Assembly: GCA_964640795.1 (NCBI GenBank)
Contig: CAZXIN010000028.1
Span: 6,168-70,167 of the forward strand
DNA from: M269 sp964640795
GTDB lineage: Bacteria > Pseudomonadota > Gammaproteobacteria > Enterobacterales > Alteromonadaceae
Direction: 5' to 3'
Length of the DNA stretch: 64,000 nt
Every line of letters begins with the position of its first letter. Position 1 is the first letter of the stretch. A model generated the notes under the pieces. That model made no database searches. It was not told the DNA's origin and was given only the letters and a program-made list of their open reading frames with translations. Shown here piece by piece: positions 25,571 to 34,642 of this stretch. A program made the position numbers and the translations under genes.

Positions 25571-26020
25571 ATGTTTAAAATCCTAACCCAATCGGTATTA
25601 GGAGGCCTACTATTGAGTGGATGCAGTAGTCAGATTCAAGATCTTCAAGGTATTACTGAGTAAGCAAACAGTGACGAAAATGTTAGCTGCCCGATCTATG
25701 AAAGCACGAATTGGCAGACTGAACTCAGTGTCGGTGAAAAGGCTAGAGGTGGCTATCGTTTGAGTATTAGCGGTGATATTACATTGCCTCATCCGGGGTT
25801 TATCATGAAATAGAAAGTGGGACCAACCGATCGTATGAGGCCTTCTGGCGTAAGACTCCACCTTCAACTGGAACCAACAGATACGATGAATATCCAACTG
25901 ATCACCACTGTTACGGCTAAACACAGTGTTGAAACTGCGCTATCTCAGTACAGCAGTGTTTCTGTCTATTGTGGTGAAACATTACTGACTAGTATGAGTG
26001 ACATAAAAGCTAAAGATTAG
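25571..26020 (+). pseudogene. Small lipoprotein gene broken by two in-frame stops
   Basis: From the ATG at 25571 (Shine-Dalgarno GGGAG) the frame gives a lipoprotein signal peptide with lipobox LLSGC, then a TAA at 25661. The same frame goes on with ordinary coding sequence for 49 codons, meets a TAG at 25811 (in a context where TGG/Trp would read well), and runs to a TAG at 26018. Without the two stops it would encode about 149 residues. The family is not recognised. It followed the cytochrome fragment in what was probably one operon. Confidence 0.6.
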
Positions 26021-26108
26021 TGTAGGGTTTCTTATTACCGATGGCGTACTTACAGGCTCAGAAGGTAGGTTGATATCGAGTAGTTGAGTCTTGCTCTGTA
26101 CAGTTGGG

Positions 26109-26264
26109 TTAATAGTCAATGTACCCACCAATGCAAGGTGGCCATTGCGCAACGATACGCGGAGCCGTCAATAGGAATGTTCCCGCACACAACAGCAAAG
26201 AGGCGGAAATACAAGTGATGTGAGAGTTGTTACAGATGCTAGATATTAAACGCAGTATTTTCAT
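26109..26264 (-). pseudogene. Possible frameshifted exported-protein gene
   Basis: From an ATG at 26264 the minus strand encodes a signal-peptide-like 40-residue start (MKILRLISS..., hydrophobic LLLCAGTFLL, cut near VAQ), then stops after 51 codons. A shift of one frame near 26145 opens NGHLALVGTLTINPTVQSK and continues to 25982, overlapping the 3' end of the lipoprotein remnant. This looks like a decayed exported protein, but the overlap and lack of a known family keep confidence low. Confidence 0.3.
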
Positions 26265-26674
26265 ATTAGATGCATTGTACCGTTAGAGGTGTTAACAATT
26301 AGAACCGTTTCATTTTAGTGAATCGAATATCTTTTTAATTTTACGTCATTAACTCTTATTCCTCCGAAATCCAAAAATAGAGAGATGCCTCTTTGTGCAC
26401 ACCTGCATTCGAGTACCGGATGTCTTAACGTCGCACCTTGCTTGATAGAAGGTGGTGATAATGCTCCGACTTATATTAGCGGTGCATTTATCTTACCTAC
26501 GATTAAATTTGACTAAATGGGTTTTTGGGATATATTTGTTATATATGTGATACTTTTGGGATGCTTAAAAATATCCTGTTTAAAGGTTAAAACACGTATT
26601 TGTATGGGGACGGACCGTATTACTTAGATAAGTTCTACTTTGAGCAGAATCATAAAGGGTAAAGGAGTGATATT
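26265..26674. other. Intergenic region upstream of the RTX gene
   Basis: About 400 bases with no convincing gene. It should contain the promoter of the RTX gene. A 43-codon frame at 26385-26516 was considered and not accepted. The Shine-Dalgarno AAAGGAG of the RTX gene lies at 26661-26667. Confidence 0.5.
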
Positions 26675-29600
26675 GTGAGAAATATCAAAGCAATAATAGT
26701 TTGTATAGTTATACTCTGCGTAAATAGAAGTGTAAATGCATCAACGACTGACTTTCGATATAATGCCATAGGCAGTGTAACCCACGCGCTCAACCAAGCA
26801 ACCTCTCAAAACTCCATTACTGTTGTCGACTTTGAACCAAGCCCAAAACCTCTTGTTTATTGGGAAACTAGTGGCTGGCAATATTCATCAGGTAGGGCCG
26901 TAGATGGCTCTTTCTCTCTTTCACCGAATAGAGAAGTAATACAAGCCATCACAACAGATTTCACCCTCAAAGTAGTCACCTACGAAGGTCAGTTTGGTTT
27001 TTATCTTGCTCTTTCAGGTTGTTGCCAATCCATGACTTTATTAATTGATGGTGTTGCCCAAGGAAACTGGAGTGAAACTAAGTCTTTTTCTTATATCTCC
27101 TTCCCTATTAGTGTAGGGGAGCATACCTTAACTTGGCGTTATTCTCATGAAGCAAACTCTACCGGTGCAGCATGGCTAGACCACATCCGTTTACCTCTGA
27201 ATGTTGATTCAGATGCGGATGGTGTAGATGACAGCTGGGAATTATTGTACTTCAACAGCTTAAATCATGACCTATCACTTGATGACGATAATGATGGTGT
27301 CAGCAACCTAGACGAATTTCTGACTGGCTCTACACCGACATTAGCTGAAGTAGTTGGTAATGATGGAAACAACAATATTGTCGGGACGAGTGAGGATGAC
27401 GTTTTGCTTGGAGGATTGGGTAACGATGCCATTGATGGAGGTTTAGGTAACGATAAAATTACAGGCGGTGCAGGTGACGATATTCTTAATGGCGGTGATG
27501 GTGATGATATTTATTATTATGAGCACAATGACGGTAATGATGTTATCACCTTAAGCGATGGTCAAAATACGCTTAAATTCGGCCAAGGTATTTTACCCAG
27601 TGATATTGTATTTAGTGTTAACGAGAAATTAGATGGTATAAATTATGACCTCATACTAAATCTGCAAAACCCAGATGCGACAGTCACTTTAGAAAGCTGG
27701 GTAAATTCACCTCATGTTACCTATATAGAATTTGCCAATGGCGAATATTGGGACATCCAGGAAATACTCTTTAATTCAGGTCTTCAGGTAGGCTCCAGTA
27801 GTAGTGACAATATGGTGACTCAAACTGACTCGACTATATTGGTAGCGTTACAGGGTGAAGACAGTTTATTAGCCTATGAAGGAAACCACCACCTTTTGGG
27901 TAGTGTTGGTGATGACCAATTGACCGTCTTTAATGGAGCAATATCTGATTACCAACTAGGTAATAATATTCTTCAAGGGGGCAAAGGAAACGACACTTTG
28001 GAGGGCTATGTTGGTAGTGAAACCTATATATTCAACCTTGGCGATGGACACGATGTGATTAGAGAGCTTGGAGGCTTTGATGTTCTCTTTCTTGGAGGTA
28101 TTACACGCGACAAAGTAACCATAGATAGGCTGTCTAATGATTTAATTATTGGACTTTTAGATAGCAACAACCAGCCCACAACTGACAAGATAACAATAGA
28201 AAATGCTTTGCTTGAAGAGGGTTATCAATATCGAGTAGAGCAAATTGCTTTTGATGATGGTTCGTTTATGTCAGAGCTGGAAATTTATAATCGCCAATTT
28301 GTTTTTAATAGCACAGACCAAGATGACGTATTTGTTGGGAGCTCAGGAGATGATGTTGCTTACGGTGGTCTAGGTGGCGATCACTTCACAGGCTATGAAG
28401 GCGATGATTATCTTGATGGCGGTGAGGATAACGACACCTACGTCTTCGATATTGGGCATGGCAATGACGAGATATCTGATATATCGGGTTCGGACCGGCT
28501 AGTTTTCGGGACTAGTGTGCAAAAAGAACATATCAAAGTCTTTTTACTTGGAACGAATACTAGGCTCCAGTTTTTTAATAAAAGTGGAGATCCAACACCT
28601 GACAGCATAACGGTACTAAATAATACCCAAACAGATCAGGTTATTGAAGCTGTTGTATTTGATGGGGTTGCGTTTCCTTGGTCAGAATTTACTGCTGAAG
28701 CACTTGAGGCCATATTAGGTACAAACGACATTAATAGGATAGTTGGTACCGGAACATCTGAATACTTATTAGGGTATGGCGGTAACGATCAGATTTTTGC
28801 TGGCTCTGGCAACGACACATTGTATGGCGGTAAAGGTAGTGATGAGTTAGAGGGAGAAGATGGAAACGATGTCATATATGGTGACATCGGTGACGATACT
28901 TTAAATGGTGGTGGAGGAGATGACATATTATATGGTGGAGTGGGCAATGACGTTTTGTCAGATACCAGCGGCACTAATTCACTTTATGGCGGTGATGGAG
29001 ATGACCAACTGACCACAAGCTACAGGTCAGGTGGTATATTGGATGGTGGTGCTGGTGATGACCGTATAGAGATTACAGGAAACAGCACTCGCAGTGCAAA
29101 AACTCATACTATTATTGGCGGTCCGGGTAATGATGAGCTGATAGGTTCCTACTCGTCAGACACCTACATATTCAATCGAGGTGATGGTCAAGACACTATC
29201 CTTAATCAGTCATCAGGTGGCCGCGATAAGTTGTTGTTTGGTGAGGGGATAGTACAACATCACCTATTAATTACTAACAATGGTACGGATATCATCATCA
29301 CTTTGTTGGATGCTGCTGGACAAGTAGCTGGTGACAGTATTGTGCTTCTTAGAGCCGTAACGTCCAGTACTTATTACCTTCATGATGGTATTGAGTTTGC
29401 TGATGGTAGCGCAATGCTTTGGACTGAGTTTTTTGCTTTAGCGTTGAATGTTTATGGTAGTGAAGGAAACGATACATTGGTGGGGACAGGGCATAATGAT
29501 GTCATTTATGGCCAAGGCGGTGATGACGCGATAACTGGTGGTCAGGGAGCCGATATTTTATATGGTAACGCGGGTGTTGACGCCATAGATGGTGGTATGG

Positions 29601-32600
29601 GTGACGACACCTTAGATGGCGGTGCAGGCAACGATATATTATCAGATACAATTGGTACTAATTCACTTTACGGCGGTGATGGAGATGACCAACTGACCAC
29701 AAGCTACAGGTCAGGTGGCATATTGGATGGTGGTGCTGGTGATGACCGCATAGAGATTACAGGAAACAGCACTAGCAGTGCAAAAACTCATACTATTATT
29801 GGTGGTCCGGGTAATGATGAGCTGATTGGTTCCTACTCAGCTGATACCTATGTGTTCAACCGAGGTGATGGCCAAGATACTATCCTAAACAGGTCAACAG
29901 GCCGTGATAAGTTGTTTTTCGGTGAAGGCATAGCACAACACCACCTTTCAATTACGAATAATGGTACAGATATCATCATTACCTTGTTGGATGACGCTGG
30001 TCAGGTAACAGGTGAACGAATTACCCTACTCAATACCGTGATTGAATACTCTAGTCACGCTTATTATCTCCAGGACGGTATTGAGTTTGCTGATGGCAGC
30101 TTAATGAGTTGGGCAACCTTCTTTGCTGAAGCGCTTATTGTCTACGGTGATGGGTTTGACAATACAGTTACCGGGACAGCACACAATGATGTACTGCATG
30201 GCCTAGATGGTCATGACACATTAAATGGCGGTAAAGGTGATGATACTTTATATGGCGGAGCAGGGAACGACATCCTGTCTGATACCAGTGGCACTAATTC
30301 ACTTTACGGTGGTGATGGTAATGATCAGCTGACGACGAGCTATCAGTCAGGTGGAATGCTTGATGGTGGTGCAGGTGATGATCGAATAGAAATTACAGGG
30401 AACAGTACCCGCAATGCGAAGTCTCACACTATTATCGGAGGGTCAGGTAATGATGAGCTAATAGGCTCCTATTCATCAGACACTTATGTGTTTAACCGAG
30501 GTGATGGTCAAGACACTATATTCAATCGGTCATCAGGCCAAGATAAACTCTTATTCGGTGAAGGCATCACACGACAACACCTATCTATTACTAACAACGG
30601 TTCAGATATCATCATTTTTGTGCTGGACAATACAGGCCAGGTAACAGGCGATAAAGTTACCTTACTCAATACCGTGACTGAATACTCAAGCCATGCTTAT
30701 TACTTAAACAGTGGCGTTGAGTTTGCTGATGGCAGTGTGATGAGTTGGGCAGATCTTTTTGCCGAGGCGCTTATTGTCTACGGTGATGGGTTTGACAATA
30801 CAGTTACCGGGACAGCACACAATGATGTACTGCATGGCCTAGATGGTCATGACACATTAAATGGCGGTAAAGGTGATGATACTTTATATGGCGGAGCAGG
30901 GAACGACATCCTGTCTGATACAATTGGTACTAATTCACTTTACGGCGGTGATGGAGATGACCAACTGACCACAAGCTACAGGTCAGGTGGCATATTGGAT
31001 GGTGGTGCTGGTGATGACCGCATAGAGATTACAGGAAACAGCACTAGCAGTGCAAAAACTCATACTATTATTGGTGGTCCGGGTAATGATGAGCTGATTG
31101 GTTCCTACTCAGCTGATACCTATGTGTTCAACCGAGGTGATGGTCAAGACACAATCCTTAATCAGTCCTATGGTCATGACAAAATTCTCTTTGGTGATGA
31201 CATAGCTGCACACCATGTATCAATCACCAATAATGGCACTGATATAATTATCACTTTGCTGGATGACGCTGGCCAGTCAACAGGTGAGAGTATTACCTTG
31301 CTCAACACGATGGCATCGAGTGCTAATTATCTCTATGGAGGCATTGAGTTTGCTGATGACAGCACCATGCTTTGGGCAGAGGCTTTTGCACTGGCATTGA
31401 ATGTCTATGGTAGTGACGGGGGCGATACTCTGACAGGTTCTGCACACAATGATGTGCTTCATGGTCAAAGTGGTGACGACACCTTAGATGGAGGTGCAGG
31501 AAACGATACCTTATACGGTGGTGACGGCAATGATATTTTGTCTGATACCAGTGGTACCAATAATCTGTATGGCGGTGATGGAGATGACCAACTGACCACA
31601 AGCTACAGGTCAGGTGGCATATTGGATGGTGGTGCTGGTGATGACCGCATAGAGATTACAGGAAACAGCACTAGCAGTGCAAAAACTCATACTATTATTG
31701 GTGGTCCGGGTAATGATGAGCTGATTGGTTCCTACTCAGCTGATACCTATGTGTTCAACCGAGGTGATGGTCAAGACACAATCCTTAATCAGTCCTATGG
31801 TCATGACAAAATTCTCTTTGGTGATGACATAGCTGCACACCATGTATCAGTCACCAATAATGGTACGGATATCATCATCACCTTATTGGATGATGTCGGT
31901 CAGGCAACAGGTGATAGCATTACATTGCTCAAGGTAATGACATCCAGTGCTTATTATCTCTACGGTGGTATCGAGTTCGCCGACGGTAGCACTATCACTT
32001 GGGATGATTTATTTAATGCCTCATTGCATGTCTACGGTGATGGGTTCGATAACATTATGGCAGGGACAAACCATAATGATGTCCTTTATGGACAAGGTGG
32101 TAACGATACGTTAGACGGTGGCTCAGGAGACGATACCTTATACGGTGGTGACGGCAATGATATTTTGTCAGATACCAGCGGCACTAATTCACTTTATGGC
32201 GGTGATGGAGATGACCAACTGACCACAAGCTACAGGTCAGGTGGTATATTGGATGGTGGTGCTGGTGATGACCGTATAGAGATTACAGGAAACAGCACTC
32301 GCAGTGCAAAAACTCATACTATTATTGGCGGTCCGGGTAATGATGAGCTGATAGGTTCCTACTCGTCAGACACCTACATATTCAATCGAGGTGATGGTCA
32401 AGACACTATCCTTAATCAGTCCTATGGTCATGACAAAATTCTCTTTGGTGATGACATAGCTGCACACCATGTATCAATCACCAATAATGGCACTGATATA
32501 ATTATCATTTTGTTGGATGATATTGGCCAGTCAACAGGTGAGAGTATTACCTTGCTCAACGCGATGGCATCGAGTGCTCATTACCTCTATGGAGGCATTG

Positions 32601-32641
32601 AGTTTGCTGATGGCAGTACTATTGTCTGGGCTGATTTTTAA
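26675..32641 (+). CDS. Giant RTX-type calcium-binding repeat protein with Sec signal peptide
   Basis: 1988 residues from a GTG at 26675 with Shine-Dalgarno AAAGGAG. Residues 1-23 are a Sec signal peptide, unusual for RTX proteins, which normally leave by type I secretion without one. Residues about 50-175 form a beta-rich, lectin-like domain; 178-220 hold DSDADGVDD and DDDNDGVSN calcium loops. The rest alternates GGxGxDxL nonapeptide arrays with haemolysin-type calcium-binding-related modules (FNRGDGQDTI ... IEFADGS). From 28.9 kb six long units repeat almost unchanged. The protein stops abruptly in the last unit (...VWADF). It is probably a surface or secreted adhesin, 76 bases upstream of the Rhs gene pair. 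Confidence 0.82.
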   Translation: MRNIKAIIVCIVILCVNRSVNASTTDFRYNAIGSVTHALNQATSQNSITVVDFEPSPKPLVYWETSGWQYSSGRAVDGSFSLSPNREVIQAITTDFTLKVVTYEGQFGFYLALSGCCQSMTLLIDGVAQGNWSETKSFSYISFPISVGEHTLTWRYSHEANSTGAAWLDHIRLPLNVDSDADGVDDSWELLYFNSLNHDLSLDDDNDGVSNLDEFLTGSTPTLAEVVGNDGNNNIVGTSEDDVLLGGLGNDAIDGGLGNDKITGGAGDDILNGGDGDDIYYYEHNDGNDVITLSDGQNTLKFGQGILPSDIVFSVNEKLDGINYDLILNLQNPDATVTLESWVNSPHVTYIEFANGEYWDIQEILFNSGLQVGSSSSDNMVTQTDSTILVALQGEDSLLAYEGNHHLLGSVGDDQLTVFNGAISDYQLGNNILQGGKGNDTLEGYVGSETYIFNLGDGHDVIRELGGFDVLFLGGITRDKVTIDRLSNDLIIGLLDSNNQPTTDKITIENALLEEGYQYRVEQIAFDDGSFMSELEIYNRQFVFNSTDQDDVFVGSSGDDVAYGGLGGDHFTGYEGDDYLDGGEDNDTYVFDIGHGNDEISDISGSDRLVFGTSVQKEHIKVFLLGTNTRLQFFNKSGDPTPDSITVLNNTQTDQVIEAVVFDGVAFPWSEFTAEALEAILGTNDINRIVGTGTSEYLLGYGGNDQIFAGSGNDTLYGGKGSDELEGEDGNDVIYGDIGDDTLNGGGGDDILYGGVGNDVLSDTSGTNSLYGGDGDDQLTTSYRSGGILDGGAGDDRIEITGNSTRSAKTHTIIGGPGNDELIGSYSSDTYIFNRGDGQDTILNQSSGGRDKLLFGEGIVQHHLLITNNGTDIIITLLDAAGQVAGDSIVLLRAVTSSTYYLHDGIEFADGSAMLWTEFFALALNVYGSEGNDTLVGTGHNDVIYGQGGDDAITGGQGADILYGNAGVDAIDGGMGDDTLDGGAGNDILSDTIGTNSLYGGDGDDQLTTSYRSGGILDGGAGDDRIEITGNSTSSAKTHTIIGGPGNDELIGSYSADTYVFNRGDGQDTILNRSTGRDKLFFGEGIAQHHLSITNNGTDIIITLLDDAGQVTGERITLLNTVIEYSSHAYYLQDGIEFADGSLMSWATFFAEALIVYGDGFDNTVTGTAHNDVLHGLDGHDTLNGGKGDDTLYGGAGNDILSDTSGTNSLYGGDGNDQLTTSYQSGGMLDGGAGDDRIEITGNSTRNAKSHTIIGGSGNDELIGSYSSDTYVFNRGDGQDTIFNRSSGQDKLLFGEGITRQHLSITNNGSDIIIFVLDNTGQVTGDKVTLLNTVTEYSSHAYYLNSGVEFADGSVMSWADLFAEALIVYGDGFDNTVTGTAHNDVLHGLDGHDTLNGGKGDDTLYGGAGNDILSDTIGTNSLYGGDGDDQLTTSYRSGGILDGGAGDDRIEITGNSTSSAKTHTIIGGPGNDELIGSYSADTYVFNRGDGQDTILNQSYGHDKILFGDDIAAHHVSITNNGTDIIITLLDDAGQSTGESITLLNTMASSANYLYGGIEFADDSTMLWAEAFALALNVYGSDGGDTLTGSAHNDVLHGQSGDDTLDGGAGNDTLYGGDGNDILSDTSGTNNLYGGDGDDQLTTSYRSGGILDGGAGDDRIEITGNSTSSAKTHTIIGGPGNDELIGSYSADTYVFNRGDGQDTILNQSYGHDKILFGDDIAAHHVSVTNNGTDIIITLLDDVGQATGDSITLLKVMTSSAYYLYGGIEFADGSTITWDDLFNASLHVYGDGFDNIMAGTNHNDVLYGQGGNDTLDGGSGDDTLYGGDGNDILSDTSGTNSLYGGDGDDQLTTSYRSGGILDGGAGDDRIEITGNSTRSAKTHTIIGGPGNDELIGSYSSDTYIFNRGDGQDTILNQSYGHDKILFGDDIAAHHVSITNNGTDIIIILLDDIGQSTGESITLLNAMASSAHYLYGGIEFADGSTIVWADF
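28934..32641 (+). repeat. Six tandem ~627-684-bp coding repeats in the RTX gene
   Basis: A marker inside the unit (AACTGACCAC or its close variant) falls at 29007, 29691, 30327, 30963, 31590 and 32217, spacing 684, 636, 636, 627 and 627 bases. Long blocks are identical between copies: units 2, 4 and 5 share essentially the same ~170-base stretch, and units 1 and 6 share another version. This fits recent unequal recombination or gene conversion. The last unit is truncated at the stop codon. Confidence 0.85.
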
Positions 32642-32717
32642 ATTGGTTTTGCAAGTTGATTATCATCGGCCATTGGCCAGTAACTTTTATACCTTATTGA
32701 TAGAAAAGGAGTTTTTG

Positions 32718-34628
32718 ATGAGAACTTATAAAGCCATACTATCTAAATTATGCATCGCCATGTTTATCTTGGTGGCTGCACCTTATCTTTATGCACAAGA
32801 GAGTGACTGTGCTAAGGAGCATTTATTTAAAACTGTTGATGAGGCGATTATGAAAGCACAAGAATGTGCAACTGAGCGCGCTATAAAGAATTTGGCAGAT
32901 GCACAAGAATATATCGACCTTGAATACTTGAGCACTATAGATGTTGCGGGAGTACAAACTTGTAACAGGGTAAACAGCGGAAGAAAGGAATACTTCAAGA
33001 TGGCTAATGTTGTAGTATATGCTGGAAATCAGGTGGGCTATGTTAATCATCATCTTATTCGTAATTATGGTTGGGACATTTGCAGTCGGTATGGACGAGC
33101 CCTTGCTAGTTCCCCTCCGTGGTATAAATATGAAGTCAGTTGTCCTTTCCCCTTTGAGTATGACGAAAACGATCAGCGGTGTATTACCTATTGCCCAGAA
33201 GAGGAACCTGATTTTGACGTTGTAACTGGGCAATGCGTTGGTGAAACAGATGTTGAAGACGAAGCTGAAATGTGTGCGTTTAACCCTGTGCAAATACGCA
33301 CAGGGGAGAAAATACAGCTAGAGCGCGATATAGAAATATCTGCACCTTTTCCACTGGTTTTATCCAGAACTTACAGAAGTTTAAGAGCGGGTGAGTCGAG
33401 AAAACTAACTAATCGTGCTTTTAATGCACTGTCATCACAAGCCATTGCTAGTGAACCTCATGAGTCCAGCGGTCGATTTGTTAAAATTGTCCAACCTGAA
33501 AACTACTCATACCCAATTATTCGCTTACCTACTGATCAAGGCACTTCACGAATGCATGAAAGCTTTAAATCTGCGGGGCAACATAATTGGTCATTTTCGT
33601 TGCTTGGAGAGTTATCGACACCACAACAACGTAACGTTGTAAGTGTATCTTTTGGTGGCAATCAAGAATACTTTGATCAAGATGCTTCAGGTCATTATAT
33701 AGGTAGAGAACTCACACAAAGCAGATTATCTTTTGATGAAAGTGATAAAGAGCTGCAATGGGCTTATACAACAGAAGACGAAATAACCATCTTTTTTAAT
33801 AGTTGGGGAAGAATTGCAAAACAGATAGATAGGTCAGGCAATAGTATATTTTATTCGTGGAGTGACGATGGTAATCCAGCTAATAAGATAGTCGAAATTT
33901 TCGATCAATCTTCTAACTCGCTGTTAATTAAGTTTGGTTTCGAAGAACGAGTAGATCAAGTTATAGCTTCAAATGGTATTACTCTAGATTATAGTTATGA
34001 CTACTTTGGTAATATTTCGAGTGTTACTCGCAGTGCGATTATTGGCGAAGAAACTCTTGAGTTGACCAAAGAATATCATTATGAGAATCTCGATTTTCCT
34101 TATATGCTGACCGGCATGACCGATGAAACTGGTGTACGTATATCTACCTGGGAATACGATAATCTTGGCCGTGTGGTGAAGACGTTTCGTGCCGGTAATA
34201 CAGACACCGGCACCCTGATCTTTCAAGGGGATGACATAACCACCACCAATGCGCTGGGTAAATCAACCACTTATCACTATGGTTTGGTCTCTGGTCGCAA
34301 ACGTTTGATCTCGGTGGAAGGTCATCAATCTCAACATTGCGCAGCAGCCAATAGAAATTATACCTATTACCCTAACGGACAAGTAAAAACCCAAACGGAT
34401 TGGGAAGGCAACGTCACTTATTTTGAGTACAACGACAAACAACAAGAAACTAAACGTGTTGAAGGTCATGGCTCACCAGCTGCCATAGAAACACTGACGA
34501 CTTGGCATCCTACATTAAATCTTCCCATTGCCATCAGTACGGGTAATTCACAGCAAAGTTTTGAGTACGACGCGTCAGGGCGATTAGTTAAAGAAATCGC
34601 CAGTGAATTGTCCAATAGTAATCCGTAA
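32718..34628 (+). CDS. Rhs/YD-repeat protein, N-terminal half (DUF6531-like), exported
   Basis: I place the start at the ATG at 32718 (636 residues), with AAAAGGAG upstream and a proper signal peptide (KLCIAMFILVAAPYLYAQ). An in-frame start at 32517 would overlap the RTX gene and has no signal. After a Cys-rich region comes CAFNPVQIRTGEKIQLERD and PLVLSRTYRS, the DUF6531-like entry module of Rhs proteins, then early YD repeats (WEYDNLGRVVKTF, YEYNDKQQE-like). It ends at GRLVKEIASE... without a core or toxin. The second half starts 14 bases later as a separate gene. Confidence 0.8.
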   Translation: MRTYKAILSKLCIAMFILVAAPYLYAQESDCAKEHLFKTVDEAIMKAQECATERAIKNLADAQEYIDLEYLSTIDVAGVQTCNRVNSGRKEYFKMANVVVYAGNQVGYVNHHLIRNYGWDICSRYGRALASSPPWYKYEVSCPFPFEYDENDQRCITYCPEEEPDFDVVTGQCVGETDVEDEAEMCAFNPVQIRTGEKIQLERDIEISAPFPLVLSRTYRSLRAGESRKLTNRAFNALSSQAIASEPHESSGRFVKIVQPENYSYPIIRLPTDQGTSRMHESFKSAGQHNWSFSLLGELSTPQQRNVVSVSFGGNQEYFDQDASGHYIGRELTQSRLSFDESDKELQWAYTTEDEITIFFNSWGRIAKQIDRSGNSIFYSWSDDGNPANKIVEIFDQSSNSLLIKFGFEERVDQVIASNGITLDYSYDYFGNISSVTRSAIIGEETLELTKEYHYENLDFPYMLTGMTDETGVRISTWEYDNLGRVVKTFRAGNTDTGTLIFQGDDITTTNALGKSTTYHYGLVSGRKRLISVEGHQSQHCAAANRNYTYYPNGQVKTQTDWEGNVTYFEYNDKQQETKRVEGHGSPAAIETLTTWHPTLNLPIAISTGNSQQSFEYDASGRLVKEIASELSNSNP

Positions 34629-34642
34629 CAAGGAACGTCATT

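Noticed and set aside
26385..26516. 43-codon frame upstream of the RTX gene
   Set aside because: No ribosome-binding site, no recognised family, and it lies where the RTX promoter should be; probably chance or a relic.
28934..32641. Regular repeats suggestive of a CRISPR array or satellite
   Set aside because: The units are 627-684 bases, in frame, and encode RTX and HCBP-type protein modules.
32517..32717. Longer start for the first Rhs gene, overlapping the RTX gene
   Set aside because: The ATG at 32718 has a Shine-Dalgarno and a proper signal peptide; the longer form overlaps the RTX gene and has neither.
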